A DNA stretch of 64,000 nucleotides, from assembly GCA_022113835.1 (NCBI GenBank), contig JAILWY010000026.1, positions 1,818,001 to 1,882,000 of the forward strand, given 5' to 3'. Below, in pieces: positions 1-11,825 of this stretch; position 1 is the first letter of the stretch, and each line of letters starts with the position of its first letter. The position numbers and the translations under genes are program-made. The notes beneath the pieces were generated by a model. It saw only the letters and a list, made by a program, of their open reading frames with translations. It searched no databases and was not told the origin of the DNA. Origin of the DNA: Atopsyche davidsoni. Taxonomy: Eukaryota; Arthropoda; Insecta; Trichoptera; Hydrobiosidae.

Positions 1-388
1 ACTTGCCCACAGACCCCCTTTCAATGTCAAATTTGCCAACGGACCCCCTTTCATAGTCAAAACTTGCCCATGGACCCTGGGTGAAAAACAACATAAATTC
101 ATATTATAGACTAGTTGGTGCAAGTATCGACTCTATTGCGTGCCTGTATTAACCTACCTGATGCCTGTTATTACTTGTATTTTATGCACCTGTTTATATT
201 TATATTTTACTTAGGACGTAAAAATCGCTAATAAAAATATATCACATTTTTTTTATTTTATAATAAACCTTGCGCGGACCCCCTGACGTTATTCATGGAC
301 CCCCAAATCGATTTTAATTTTCTAAGGACCCCTGAATGATCCCAGGGACCCCCTGGGGTCCGTAGGGACCACTTTGAGAAGCACCGGT
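1..388. mobile_element. hAT-like element, one end (window starts inside it)
   Basis: The segment is dense in GGACCCC motifs. Its first 80 bases contain about two and a half copies of a roughly 30-bp direct repeat with the core GACCCCCTTTCA. It finishes at about 388 with a segment that reads, on the - strand, GTGCTTCTCAAAGTGGTCC. This CTTCTCAAAGTGGTCC form is typical of hAT-superfamily terminal inverted repeats. No transposase is visible, so this is probably a non-autonomous element or a piece of one. The partner end lies left of the window. The exact terminus and the 8-bp target duplication cannot be fixed without the other end. Confidence 0.5.
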
Positions 389-2009
389 CTAAACCAAAGC
401 ACTTAAAAAAACGACACCGCAATCCTTTGTCTATGTTCGTGTATTTTCTCTTGCATGCACTTTGTATTTACCCAACTGCAGTAAGAACATCCTAGATCCC
501 TTGAGACCTACTACATAGAATCTACATCTTTTTATCTAAATTTTGCTATGTATGTGTTAATTATTTGTAAAGCAGGATCTTTACTCGAGTTAAACTATTT
601 CCGAATAAAATATTAAATAGTAGCTCCAGACAAGACAGTTTAAAATAGCTGTCGTTGTTTGGATATGCTTTTCAAACAATTCGAATAAATTTTATTAACA
701 AAAAAAAAATTTATAGTATGTCATGAGAGCAGTACACATAGCCATATGTATGTGCAAGTTAGCTAGTTACTTCCCAAATTCTTCCTCTTCGCTTATTTTG
801 AATGAGCATTGGAGATGACATGCCGAGAGGAAGACTTGAGAGTGTTGCATGATAAATTTTTCTTCTCCTGGCGAAAGCATTTATCTAGGCACATAAAATA
901 CATTTGTGCAGCCATTACATTTTGTTGAATTATGATACATGTTTTTTTTTATGTAAATAAAAATATTTTTATTAAAATCATTTTTTTGGAGCTATTTCAA
1001 AAGAAATATCACTAAACTTTCAGGTAGCTTATGAAATTTTAAAGCTGTTACTGTAGCATAAATACAATTTTTTTTTTAAATCAAGACAATATTTTTTATT
1101 TTTGCATATTTATCCAAAAGTAGATTTTGATGAGACTTTTACATGATTGAATGCTCATCCTATCTCCACTCGTCTGCTTTGAGCATCAAGATTTAGAAGG
1201 AAGTTATAAGAGCTGCTTTTAATATTCACTCAAGGAATGTGTTTACCAGTTTCCTTGGATAAACTTAAGTCACTTAATAGACACTACATGGACTTTTTCA
1301 GTTCATGAGCGTCTAACTCAACTGCATAGCTATGAACTAAATAGTCATTTCTAGAGGTAGTGGCTAATTTTATCAGTTATGATAACTGATTCCTATGCGT
1401 CTGCTTATTTAACAATAATGACCTAATCATATTTTATTTATACTAATGTAGAGTAAAATGTATAGTCTAAACCGTAAAAACTTAATAAAAACCTTAAAGA
1501 TTACTTGAATTATGAAAGCTTGGTTGCTTCTACTTAACAAAGAGCTGATCAGTAACTCGCCTACATAAAATGAAGTCATTGTCTTTATCACCATTCGGCT
1601 TATCACATTTGTTTTGAATAAAGATTATACTAAATTTAACTAGTTCAAAGTAGTTTTTTTGCTTTCAGCGTACTTGTATTAAAATAAGATTACAGCTCAT
1701 TATAGTTTCATAGAAATCACTTGCTAATTTTATGTGATAAACAGTAGATTTTAAATATTAATGACAGTCAGTTTTCTTACACAAATAAATCAAAAAAATT
1801 GTTGGAATGCATTTTTCAAAAAAAAAAATTTTTGTGTGCTAAATAAACTAGAGACCTAATTATTATTTTTTTTAAATACTTTAGGCTATTGTGTTCGATT
1901 GAAACTTGTTGCGATGACTATATCAGTATAATATATATCGGATGACAGAAGAACATTGCACACCCAGGAGATTTACTATGTTACATGGAGAAAAAAAAAA
2001 AAAAAAGTA
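389..2009. other. AT-rich non-coding stretch
   Basis: No coding exon, RNA gene or clear repeat was recognised. The stretch has long A and T runs, for example at 1990-2005, and no long open frame. It lies downstream of the CFAP299 exons (that gene runs leftward), so it may be CFAP299 intron. Confidence 0.4.
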
Positions 2010-2460
2010 CTTTGAAACGATCCAAAGCGTCTCCCGCCATCTTTGACTTAACTCGCCCGCCGTTTTCCAGACAATGACGTCACAGTCCCAAAGCCAATAG
2101 ATTCCCGTTAAGGTAATTTTTTTGATTTTCCCCGAAGGCGGCCGAGCTACGCGATAAAAGCTGCAATATAGCGCCCCGTAAATCCCCCCCTGACAACACT
2201 AAGTGCACGGCGAATCTGCAATAAAATTCGGTTGGAACTTTTTATTGGATATTTTTTAGCTCTGCGTGAATTCAAATCGGACGATTCCCACCATATTGGT
2301 GGATGAATTGGCAGAGGAGTCTCGCCCGGGGGCGGGGGCAGAGTTATGGGGAGCGGGTGCGGGAGATACCCTCACTGCAGGGTTGGAGATGAATTCTTTA
2401 GGGGTCTCATCTGGTGATGAGACCCCCTAAAGACGTGATCTCCAATTTGAAAGAATATTA
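2010..2460. other. GC-rich block with CRE-like palindrome and hairpin
   Basis: A GC-rich island in AT-rich surroundings. It contains the palindrome TGACGTCA at about 2074, a run of CCCGGGGGCGGGGGC near 2325-2340, and a strong imperfect hairpin at 2383-2445. A second GC-rich block at 18540-18790 also carries ATGACGTCAC, and it too is followed within about 150 bases by the same foldback repeat. This suggests both are parts of one larger transposon family rather than host promoters. No coding frame was recognised. Confidence 0.4.
2383..2445. repeat. Imperfect inverted repeat (hairpin)
   Basis: The inner arms are GGGGTCTCATC (ending at 2411) and GATGAGACCCC (starting at 2416), separated by the loop TGGT. 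The pairing continues outward through CTTTA/TAAAG and resumes with TTGGAGAT (2383-2390) against ATCTCCAA (2438-2445). It lies in the GC-rich block and may be a transposon end. Confidence 0.7.
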
Positions 2461-2519
2461 TATTAAAAAAAAGAAAAGCAAGACAGTTTTTTTAATGCTT
2501 TAAAGTTGTTAAGAAATTC

Positions 2520-2655
2520 AATATTTTTGACAGAGAGTACTTGGTGGAATTCCATTTTAATATTTTTGAATAAAATACTTGAGCGATTTTCCACATTTTC
2601 GTTTTTCAAGTATCATATCAATTTCGTTAATCAAGTATTTTATTCAAAAATATTG
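2520..2655 (+). repeat. Foldback repeat family A, copy 1
   Basis: It begins AATATTTTTGACAGAGAGTA and continues into the ATTTTTGAATAAAATACTTG arm. The reverse complement of that arm returns at about 2632-2655. The same leading segment occurs at 18820 (same strand) and, inverted, at the right end of 44681-44817. This copy is a diverged hairpin with an AT-rich loop. Confidence 0.7.
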
Positions 2656-4099
2656 AAAAAAAAAAAAAATATGCTTTAAAATTGTTTCAATTTTCAAATT
2701 TACTTTAAATATTTTTAAGTTATATTTCAATTATAAAAATATTCAGGATAAACACTTTTTTTTACATATGTACAAACAAATGTAACAATAAAATTATGTA
2801 CTAAATATATAAAACTAATATTCTGCAATAAAATATATATATCTTTTCGTAGCCTTGTTATTAAGTAATATAGTTTTTTTGAAGTTTTTATTCCTCTGAC
2901 GAGAGAATCAATTACGAATTTAATATTTAAGTTAATTTTTACAAACACTGCAATTTCAGATTAATTACCACGGCACGTCGGCCGTTTATCTTAGAAATCG
3001 TCATTATGGTTTTTTTTTTTACTGTGAATTACTGTGTTTGATTGTTTTTTGCATGTTTGAATACAAGAGACCCTTGTTTGCCTCCGACAGGATCCCCGGA
3101 CGATGGAAACTTTTTTAAGCGGACCGCTGAGGGCTGGCCTCGGCGGTTCGGACCGCGAGTTTCAATTAAAAGCTTAAAATTATGCGGACAATCAAACTTT
3201 GAATATTTTTTTTAAGTATGGTTGTGTTTTAAATGGTAATCGAGAGAAGGAACAACCCTTTGGAAAGTTTGCAAATCCTAAGGTTTGAATAAATTTAACG
3301 CCAACTGAGCCGAAAGCGCCGAGGATTCATCAAAAGAGCAGACCCGCCCGACGAAGTGGAGAGCTTAATCTTAAAAATCAAAACAGATTCTAAAGAAATC
3401 TCAGTTAATTTATTCATGAAATAAACTGTTTGGACTCATTCGCTTTGGTTAAAATGCAAATTGAAATGCTTTAAAAAAACCTTATTATATACTTTATATC
3501 TAAACGAATTCATATTTAAATAATTAAACGCACGAAAACGAGACCTTTCGTGAATGATTGTATTCAACCCTTGGAGAGCCTGAATAGCTGCAAAGCTTGA
3601 CGTTATACTTACTAAAGCGCTCGGTAATGTTTATAATACCTTATTTTAAAAGCTTATTCATAAACCTGTAAAAGCTCACACTTTAAATTTTAAAAATCAT
3701 TTTTCGCTGTCTTTTGATAGTAATATTCTACGAGCTGAAATATTTTTACGAAACTATATACTTAAGTTATATTGAAATTCAAAAGTTAACGCTCTTTGTT
3801 ATAACACTTTAGTTTAATAATTAGGTCGGGTTTGTAACTACCGGCTCTCAAGTCAGAGTTTGAATCGACGTGTTCGCAAACTTACTTCAAACTGATTTAA
3901 CCAAAACTAACATCTGCTTAAGGTTTGCTCGCCATGCAGTTAAGCCGAGAGTCTGCAATCACTCACAAAAACAATTATTCAACCAACCGAAACGAAAGCA
4001 ATCATCAAACAGCTAGCAAACACAATATTAACTAAGATAATCTACGATCGCGTGACGCTTCATATAAACATATTATTAAATCAAATCGAATTTTTATAC
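2656..4099. other. Non-coding stretch, no gene seen
   Basis: AT-rich, with a mildly GC-rich patch at about 3080-3160. The small open frames here have biased lysine/asparagine/isoleucine content and match nothing recognised. No CFAP299 continuation exon was found on the - strand. Confidence 0.4.
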
Positions 4100-4577
4100 G
4101 CATATGCTGCGAAAATTTTTGGGCCCAGAGTTGCAGAGTTTCAAGGTTTCAAACTCAAGAACGTGGTTCCAGCAACACTTGCCATACATCCCATCAATCA
4201 ATTAAAGCTGTTAACGAATTATTCCCTAATAAGGTCATTTCACGTAGAGGTAACATCAACTGGCCTCCCAGAAGCCCCGACCTTAGCCCTCTTGACTATC
4301 TCGTATGGGGATACCTTAAAAGAAGGGTTTATGAGAATAATCCGACGTATCTAACGGAATTGAAACATAACATCAGGTCAGAAATGGCAGTAATATCGAG
4401 GGCTATGCGTCAGCGTGTTATCAGCAATCTTCGTTCCAGTCACCATTTGGATAACATCATCTTTTTAAAATAATTTTCCATTTTGTATTCTTACAATCAA
4501 CAATAAAAAGCAATACTTGATTACTAATAGTTTTTGTTTTACTGAACAAACAAATACCCGATACTCTGTTTGGACAC
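4100..4577 (+). mobile_element. DDE-transposon remnant, family B copy 1
   Basis: One of three related copies; the others are 54231-54679 and about 59693-60130. In the right frame it encodes a transposase C-terminus containing WPPRSPDLSPLDYLVWGYLK, then RRVYENN, and a stop near 4471. This is the region around the third catalytic acidic residue of DDE_3/Tc1-mariner-type transposases. The right end, CCGATACTCTGTTTGGACAC, matches the inverted terminal repeat of copy 2. The left terminal repeat was not recognised, and the upstream half is out of frame. It is a decayed, non-autonomous copy. Confidence 0.7.
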
Positions 4578-4734
4578 ACTGCATATTGATATCAAACGAC
4601 ATCATTGAATATACCAATGCGCCCATCGCTATTTGTTTCAATATAACTCGCGTGACTTTACACGCGTCTCATTGAGTTGTTCTCTCATATTAGGTGTATT
4701 TTTCGCTGTTTTTATTTGATATGATCAAATCTGG

Positions 4735-4890
4735 GTCACGTTGATGTCCCTCTGTCTACGTGGGGGGGGTTCACGGTCCAGTGTCACAGCCTCCGAGTGG
4801 CGCGGGTCAGGGGGCAGGGCCGCGGGGCCCGGGGCTCTCGTGTGGCCGGTGACCGATGGGGCGGCTGACAGGGTGTGCTTCCGCGCTTAA
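4735..4890. other. GC-rich patch
   Basis: A short block rich in G and C (for example GGGCCGCGGGGCCCGGGG near 4820-4840) inside AT-rich DNA. No coding frame or known repeat end was recognised. Confidence 0.3.
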
Positions 4891-5014
4891 TATTTAACAG
4901 ATCGACTCGAGTATTATGAATATCCCACTCGACGAACCCTCCATGAAATCAAATTTCACATTATCGTGAATTATTCAGCGAAGAAATGAAACTGCGATGT
5001 AAATTTGTTGTATA

Positions 5015-5980
5015 CGAGTGCGGTCCGATAAGCACTTGGCCTACAAAAGAAAAACGAATTTTTTTGAAAAGTGGCGATTTATTTCTCAAAATAGTCTCCT
5101 TTTAGCTCGATACACTTGACCCGGCGATGCTCCAACTTCTTTAACCCATCTGAAAAAAAAGGCCTCCGTGGCGGCGATGACCTCCTCATTCAACATAAAT
5201 TTCTGCCCAGCGAGTGACTTTTTCAAGTTTGGAAACAAAAAAAAATCGCATGGGGCCAAATCTGGAGAATACGGTGGATGGGGGAGCAGTTCGTAGTGCA
5301 ATTCGACCGATTTGGACGGAGGTGTGAGCCGGTGCGTTGTCATGGTGGAAGAGCACTTTTTTCTTCGCCAAATGGTGCCGTTTTTTCTGCAACTCGGCGT
5401 CGAATCGGCGCAATAATTCGGCATAGTAGAGCCTTGTGACCGTTTTACCCTTCTCCAGGTAGTCAATGTAGATCTCTCTTTGTGAATCCCAGAAAACGGT
5501 GGCCATCACCTTTCCGGCCGATAGGACAGTCTTCGCCTTCTTCGCAGCACGTTCGCCGGGTGAAGTCCACTGTTTCGACTGTTTCTTGGTGTCTGTGTGT
5601 GTACCAGTGGATCCATTTTTCGTCGTGGCTCATCAAAAACCGACGTGCGACCACGTTGAAACTCGTTAAACCAATTTTTGACGGTCGCCATCGAAGAAAA
5701 AGAGTCACCGTATACAACATACAAGCGCTCTTTGATTTCGTTGCATGATTTCCCTTCCAAAAACAAGAATCGAATCACCGACCGATATTGCTCTTTTTCC
5801 ATTTTTCTAAAATACGCGTACACGTCCGCTTCCACACGTGGTCAAAACAAAACTACGAGTCCGATTCGGCTGATATTTTAACAGTATCCGTCTATAAGAA
5901 TATACTACACGATAGTAAATATCTCTTGCGATACTAGTACCATCGGGCGGTGAGGCTAAGTACTTATCGGACCGCCTTCG
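5015..5980 (-). mobile_element. mariner element, internally deleted, both TIRs present
   Basis: The 28-bp terminal inverted repeats lie at 5015-5042 and 5953-5980 and agree at 24 of 28 positions, sharing the core CGGTCCGATAAG. Both ends abut TA dinucleotides (5013-5014 and 5981-5982), the expected mariner target duplication. The element is 966 bp long, against about 1.3 kb usual for mariners, because the middle of the transposase is deleted. The transposase reads on the - strand and is broken (5079-5835). Confidence 0.9.
5079..5835 (-). pseudogene. mariner transposase, deleted and frameshifted
   Basis: The gene would cut and paste mariner DNA at TA sites. It starts with an ATG at 5835. The N-terminal helix-turn-helix part is intact up to the NWFNEFQRGRTSVFDEPR segment. 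At about 5621-5626 this jumps directly to DEKWIHWY, which carries the first catalytic aspartate; on family knowledge roughly 120 residues that link the two domains are missing. Frame changes follow: the MATVFWDSQREIYIDYLEKG and HHDNAPAHTS (second aspartate) parts are in one frame, and the PPYSPDLAPCDFFLF part (third aspartate, D,D34D type) is in another. The C-terminus shifts again before a stop near 5080. It cannot make an active enzyme, but the preserved ends mean a transposase supplied elsewhere could once have moved it. Confidence 0.9.
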
Positions 5981-5989
5981 TATTTCTTT

Positions 5990-7244
5990 GCGCTGAAGTG
6001 ACACACCACAATCACTAAAACCTCTAGATACGTGTTTGATCCTGAAACATAAATATTCTCTCCATTTTTTCTTCTTAAAAATACTTCCATGTTTTGCGTT
6101 TCATATGTCCATTGAAGGTACATATATGCGTAGCATTACGTAAATTTAATCAAATTTAGAGGCAACCTAAAAATGTCAGCTTTCAAAAGTATCTTTTTTT
6201 ATCAAATATCACAGCTTTTCTCTTTTTTGAATATTGCATTATATAATGTCGTGAAAAATAGGCAATTGCCATGAAAGAAATTTCATGTGTGTGTACATAT
6301 TACAATTTTTTTTTTTTATAAAATGGGGTTTGAGTACATCACAACATTTTATTTATGTTTGATGGCTTTTCTAGATTATTAGCCGAAAAACTACACCATC
6401 AAAATAATTTAACGGCCATCATTTCAAATATCCCTTGCTTAGTATTTTTGGGTATATTTCACTCTATTTTATATTTAATTGATTTATTTTTTTAAATAAG
6501 TATTTAATTATTTTGTCCTCAGTTTAAGTCGTGCATCTGATGATGACCTGGTTATAAGGTCGAAACTAGTAATGCAAATAATAAAATAAACTCAATGTGA
6601 AGATATAAATAAAAAGTTACTTATTTCATTATATTTTAAAACACAAATATCAATTCGACATGCACGCACATTTGTTTATTTTGCATCGGGACAAATAACA
6701 ATCTTGGAAACATTTTTTTACTATACACTTTCGTGTACATTGTTTTACATCGCTCAAAGATTTCATAAATCTCTTCAAGCATAAAGTGTTGTATAGAAAT
6801 TTGCCATGAATAGATGCATTATAATAACAAAAGCTATCAAATCCAAGCCCTGTTTTTATCATTAAAAATTGCCGCATCATTGGACTACTAAAATTAAATA
6901 CAGCATAAATCATCTCATAGAAATTGTATAAAAATCGGGTACAATATACCCCAAATGCACTTTCAAACGCGAATATATAAGGTTGCTTCAGCGATTGTGG
7001 GTATAACAGGAGTAAACTTAAAATGGCCCCAGTACCAAAGCCGATACGTTAAAAAATTTAAATTAAAACTAGCGCTACACCCAAAAACACAGCGAGATTT
7101 CACGTAATTAATTATAATAATTAAATTCCCGATTTTTTTATTTTTATACGATGATAAAAAATCTTAATTTTTTTTTTCCTAACTTTTTTTACTTATGCTT
7201 AAGGGCATACTGTATGAGTAAAAAATGATTTGTACAGGGTGTAC
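5990..7244. other. CFAP299 intron or downstream DNA; family C repeat fragment
   Basis: Non-coding and AT-rich. At about 6530-6615 it carries a fragment of palindromic repeat family C (GATGATGACCTGGTTATAAGGTCGAAACTAG, in two stretches), the same family as 17733-18016. It lies immediately 3' (in CFAP299 orientation) of the second CFAP299 exon. No third exon was recognised. Confidence 0.5.
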
Positions 7245-7422
7245 CTGCAGTAAGTTGATTCGGTTGTTGTACTCCCTCTTGGCCAGCTCGACAACCAGGG
7301 GGTCGCTGCTGGTGTGGGTCTGGCCCACGCAGAGGAAGGGACGAGCTTTCGGGGCGACAGCCTCTTGGATGACAGCCCTTCTTGGATAGAACTCGTTTTC
7401 TAGAAGAATCTCTCCTGTGGAC
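7245..7422 (-). CDS. CFAP299: CFAP299 coding exon 2
   Basis: The acceptor GTGGTTTTCAG lies just above 7422. The exon reads RSTGEILLENEFYPRR, then an alanine/proline segment, then ELAKREYNNRINLLQ. The donor is CTGCAG|GTACAC at 7245/7244. The exon is bounded by stops in the flanking intron frames and is visibly more GC-rich than its surroundings. Confidence 0.78.
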
Positions 7423-10400
7423 CTGAAAACCACAAGAAAACATATTAAATCAAACAAGTATGGACAATAAAAGTGGTTACTATTATTTTTATTTGTGAGA
7501 GCTTTCGCCAAAAAAAGCTCACTAACACAAAGTCTATTGCTCACACGAAAATATATGAGAATGAGCCAGATTAAATATAAACACTTGTACCTTCTAATAT
7601 AGACTTTATATTTAAAAATTTGACAAGTACAACATTTGTATAACGTTTGCTCAAAACTAAAACCTACGTACTATAAACACAAGAAGCAGTTATAATAATT
7701 ATTGCAAATAATAAGTCTTCCCTCTCTGACTCCTCTGTACTTTGATGCTGCTGCTCGACCAAATCTGCTTATTTGAATCATATTGACAATTTTTCTTAGC
7801 AGCCAATGACTTCATTGCTAATTTTAAAAGTATAATGTTTTTCGTACCGATCAGGAGGCGAATTGTTATTGATTATACTTTTTAAAAAAAGCACCGAAAT
7901 AAAATGTTTGCGAATTTCAAGTAATTATGCATTCTTTGCTGAAGGGAAAACACAACGCCATGATTGGAAAATAATTCACGTTTGATGTTTGATGTATTGC
8001 AAACATAATAGCGTTTTAATAACGTGGTTTGAGAAATCGAATATTTTGAACGCATTTTCAATTTATCCCAACAAAAGAAAAGCTATTATAAATCACTTCT
8101 AGTAGCTTATATCAGAGATATTTGGGGTATCGAATTTAATTGAATCGAATCATCTGTGTGTTAATTAATTGTTTATTATGACAAAAATATTAAATTTATT
8201 AAAATCACATAATATGCAATATATGTTTAATAATAATAACAAAGAAATATAGCTTTAGAAATTTTTTTTTTTCTTACATGCGTTTAAATATCAGTGACAT
8301 TAATTTCATTATATTAACTGGAAAACGCATTAGGAACATCTTTATAACAATTTTAACTACACAAAAAACCCAAGACTTCGTTACTTGATTAATAAAGTTA
8401 TTTACGGGTTTAACCGTCTTTAAATAAAATATTTTATTGTTTGCATCTGCATTTAATTGTTAGCATCTACAACGATAAGTCAAAATTTCAAAATACAATA
8501 TAAACTCGTGTACATCATCTCGTAAAATATATTAAGGATATCAGTAATGAACTCTGAAATAATGAGTATATTAAAGAAACCTTTTAGAGACATGCATACA
8601 TAAAGATTTTTAAATTTGATATCCTTTTATTTTAGGCATTTTTATTAAGATAAAGGAATAACTGGGCTTTGAAAGAGTAAAAGCTTATCATTCATTTCAG
8701 TGCCGTAGAATTACGAATGAAATCGGATTCTCGTCAGATGTCTGCTGGATCTAAAGCTCCACCACTTTGTTTGTGGGGTGATGAATGGACCGTAAAAGTT
8801 TCCAAAGTATTCACATTCGTATTTAAAAGCCTTAAAGCTATTCATTTATACCAACCATCTCGTTCATTTGTAGAAAAAGCTTAAAAAACAACTGAATGCC
8901 TTCCTATCTAGCTGGTATTTATTAAAACAGCAAAAGTTCTTCTCGTCTTTTTTGTTTTTTTTTTTTTGTTGTTGTCTAAAGCTCGTTTTTAAACACTGAA
9001 TTTTATTACACACTGTGCCTACATAGATATAAAACAACAAGATATAAAAGGTTGATTTATTGGATATTTTACTAAGATTATCGACTCCTGTCTAAATATT
9101 TGCAAGTTGTAACCAATGCGGATTCCAAATAGGTATCATTAAGAGTAAGTCCAATTTGATGTAACATTGCATACTTGTCAATATATACTATTAAGAATAA
9201 CAGTTAATTTCCATTACTTATCATTGCATATACATTATATTTGTGGTCTTCCACTTTTCTAGAGTACTACAGTCTCAGATCATCTGATCTTGGATGCCAC
9301 CTGGTAGTGAAATGATAACAAGAAAACAATTGTTAAAAAAGTATCCCTTTGCTATTTAATAAATAAATATTGCAATACATTGTGTAACTAAAGAAAGAAT
9401 AGATTTTAAATTTTGACTTCACCTAATTTTAAAGCGAAAATCTAGCGTTTGGGCGTATTTCGATTTCTATAAACGCAATTTAAAATCACACCAGGTTGAA
9501 GAAAATTGATCCGTCTCGACAACTCTTGAAAATCGACTTTAAATTGAACTTCTCAAAATAAATAAAAAAAATTTCTCGAACTCCATGACAGGTATTCGTT
9601 ATTTAGGTGATGTATCGCAGGTTTATCAAACGCTTTGGCAGGCAAATAGATATTATTGTGTGTTTATTTTGCAAATAACCAATCTACCAGAGACACATGC
9701 GCTGTTTACACCATTCGGGATTTCTCAAAGCAATCTATTTACTAGCAAGAATGACACAATATATTTTACGAGACCTAGAAATGGAAAATAAACACATTTC
9801 TTTACATTAATTGTGCTACAGCTTGTCATTTAAAGCTGAACCAAAACCATCTATAAAAACATAACTATTAAACAAAGACTGTATTTCTTACAAATATAAC
9901 AAGTAAATACATCAAATAATCACATAATAGACAAATGGGTTTTGCTAAACTTACTGAAGCTGAAAAATTGAAGGGATATGTGAAGCGATTATTCGAAGCC
10001 TAAATAAAATTTAATAAAAAGTTTTTATGCCCGAAGAATATTTATTGATTTTCTCCATCTTGACATTACGTTGTTTGAGTTGTTTTTATATACAATAGAA
10101 AACTATAGTAGTCAGTTAATATATATATTTATTTAAATTAATATAAAAAAAACTACTGTGACAATAACTCAATTGATTATTTAAAACATTCATAATACGT
10201 ACGATATAAAACCGCCAGATGATTAAGACTATGTATTTAATATGCATTGGCATGCCTTGTTAGCTGTACTAAACTATTTTTGAAATTCTAAAGAAATGTA
10301 TATTTATTAAAAGGCAATGATTTATATTAAAGATGTGTTAATGTACAATGTATCGAAGACCTTCTGGTCAAAGGTTTTCACAGGTAACGTTGCTTTATAT

Positions 10401-11765
10401 CGCATTAGACAATGTGCCGTATACCATAAAACTTTTAATACATTTAGTGGAAAGCCTACTCCCCTAGACTGAATGTAATAATATTCTATTTTCACTGCCT
10501 TCAGACGCTAACAATGCCCTTGATAGATACATTTTTACTTACAGTTTAATGTTTTTCTGTACAAAGTTGACAGAACCACAAATTGAAAATTTTACGCGAG
10601 GCTTAACATCGCAGTAAACTGCTACTAAAAGTTTTTCTAGGATACAAAGTTAGTAGTTTTTAAAATAGTTACTAATTACCGCAACTGTAAAAAAAAATAT
10701 GCGCATAAAAGTACATTTTCTGGAGAATAGTAAACACATCTTTAATAAGGCGCTTCTAAGAAAATTGTAAAAAGTTACATGCCTAGTTATAAAAACTTTA
10801 CTATCCTATTTTTATATTATACTTTACTAAATAAACGGAAATTTTGTGTCTTAAGTATTTGTTAAATTTTAGCATGAGAATTTGTTTCAGAAATTTTATT
10901 TTCCATGATATATAATCATTATTTTTTATTTTTTAACAGGCAAACTCTGGAAACTTATCATACCGCAATAGGTTTTGAAAGCATCCTACAGCTATTTTCT
11001 TTGCTGCCTTTTACTTTATGTTATCAGATTATGTGATATTGATGTCGAACGCTCATGAAATACAGATAAATATTTCTATTTTAACTCTATTCAACTTTCG
11101 TACAGGCGTAACAAGGTACAAGAACCAATAATTCCCTGAAGTTCCTCTAAAGAGACCCATGATATAAGACTTGAAGCATAGAGCCTATTACTTCTTATAG
11201 GTTGTAAAGAGTGATGATGGCTTAATCAAGAAATTTCATATCGGATTTTCTTACTATGTACATATATATTACAGTGATTTCTCAGGTATAGTCTATATTA
11301 ATGGCTAATATTGCAGGTGACAAAAATTATTATCTCATTAACAGGTTCTTGTCATCAGCCATTTTACTAGTATAGAAGCTTAAAATTCCGCTGAAAATTT
11401 AAAAACCTTCCGCAAACAAATCTACACAAAAATGAAGGGACTTATTGATTTATTGAATCATTTTAGTTGTAAATTTTAACAAAAATTATTTTTTTGCGGT
11501 TATAAAATATTTCTTAAAAAATACTAACTAGTTATTTATAAATAGTATAGACAACGTAACACCTTTCAATAATTGAAATTTTTTTATGTAAAAATATTGT
11601 CATTTTGAATCCTACAAAAAATATGTTTTCCTTATTCAGAAAGTAATTGATTTTTTCTGTTGTATTGTTGCCTTCATACTTAAAAAAAAATGAATGGATC
11701 AGTCAATCAATAACTACCAGCTTAATTACAATTTTCCTAAAATTATCAAGTAGTAATCAAGTTTT

Positions 11766-11825
<60 letters not shown>

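Noticed and set aside
5482..5881. + strand open frames across the mariner
   Set aside because: They are antisense shadows of the transposase on the - strand.
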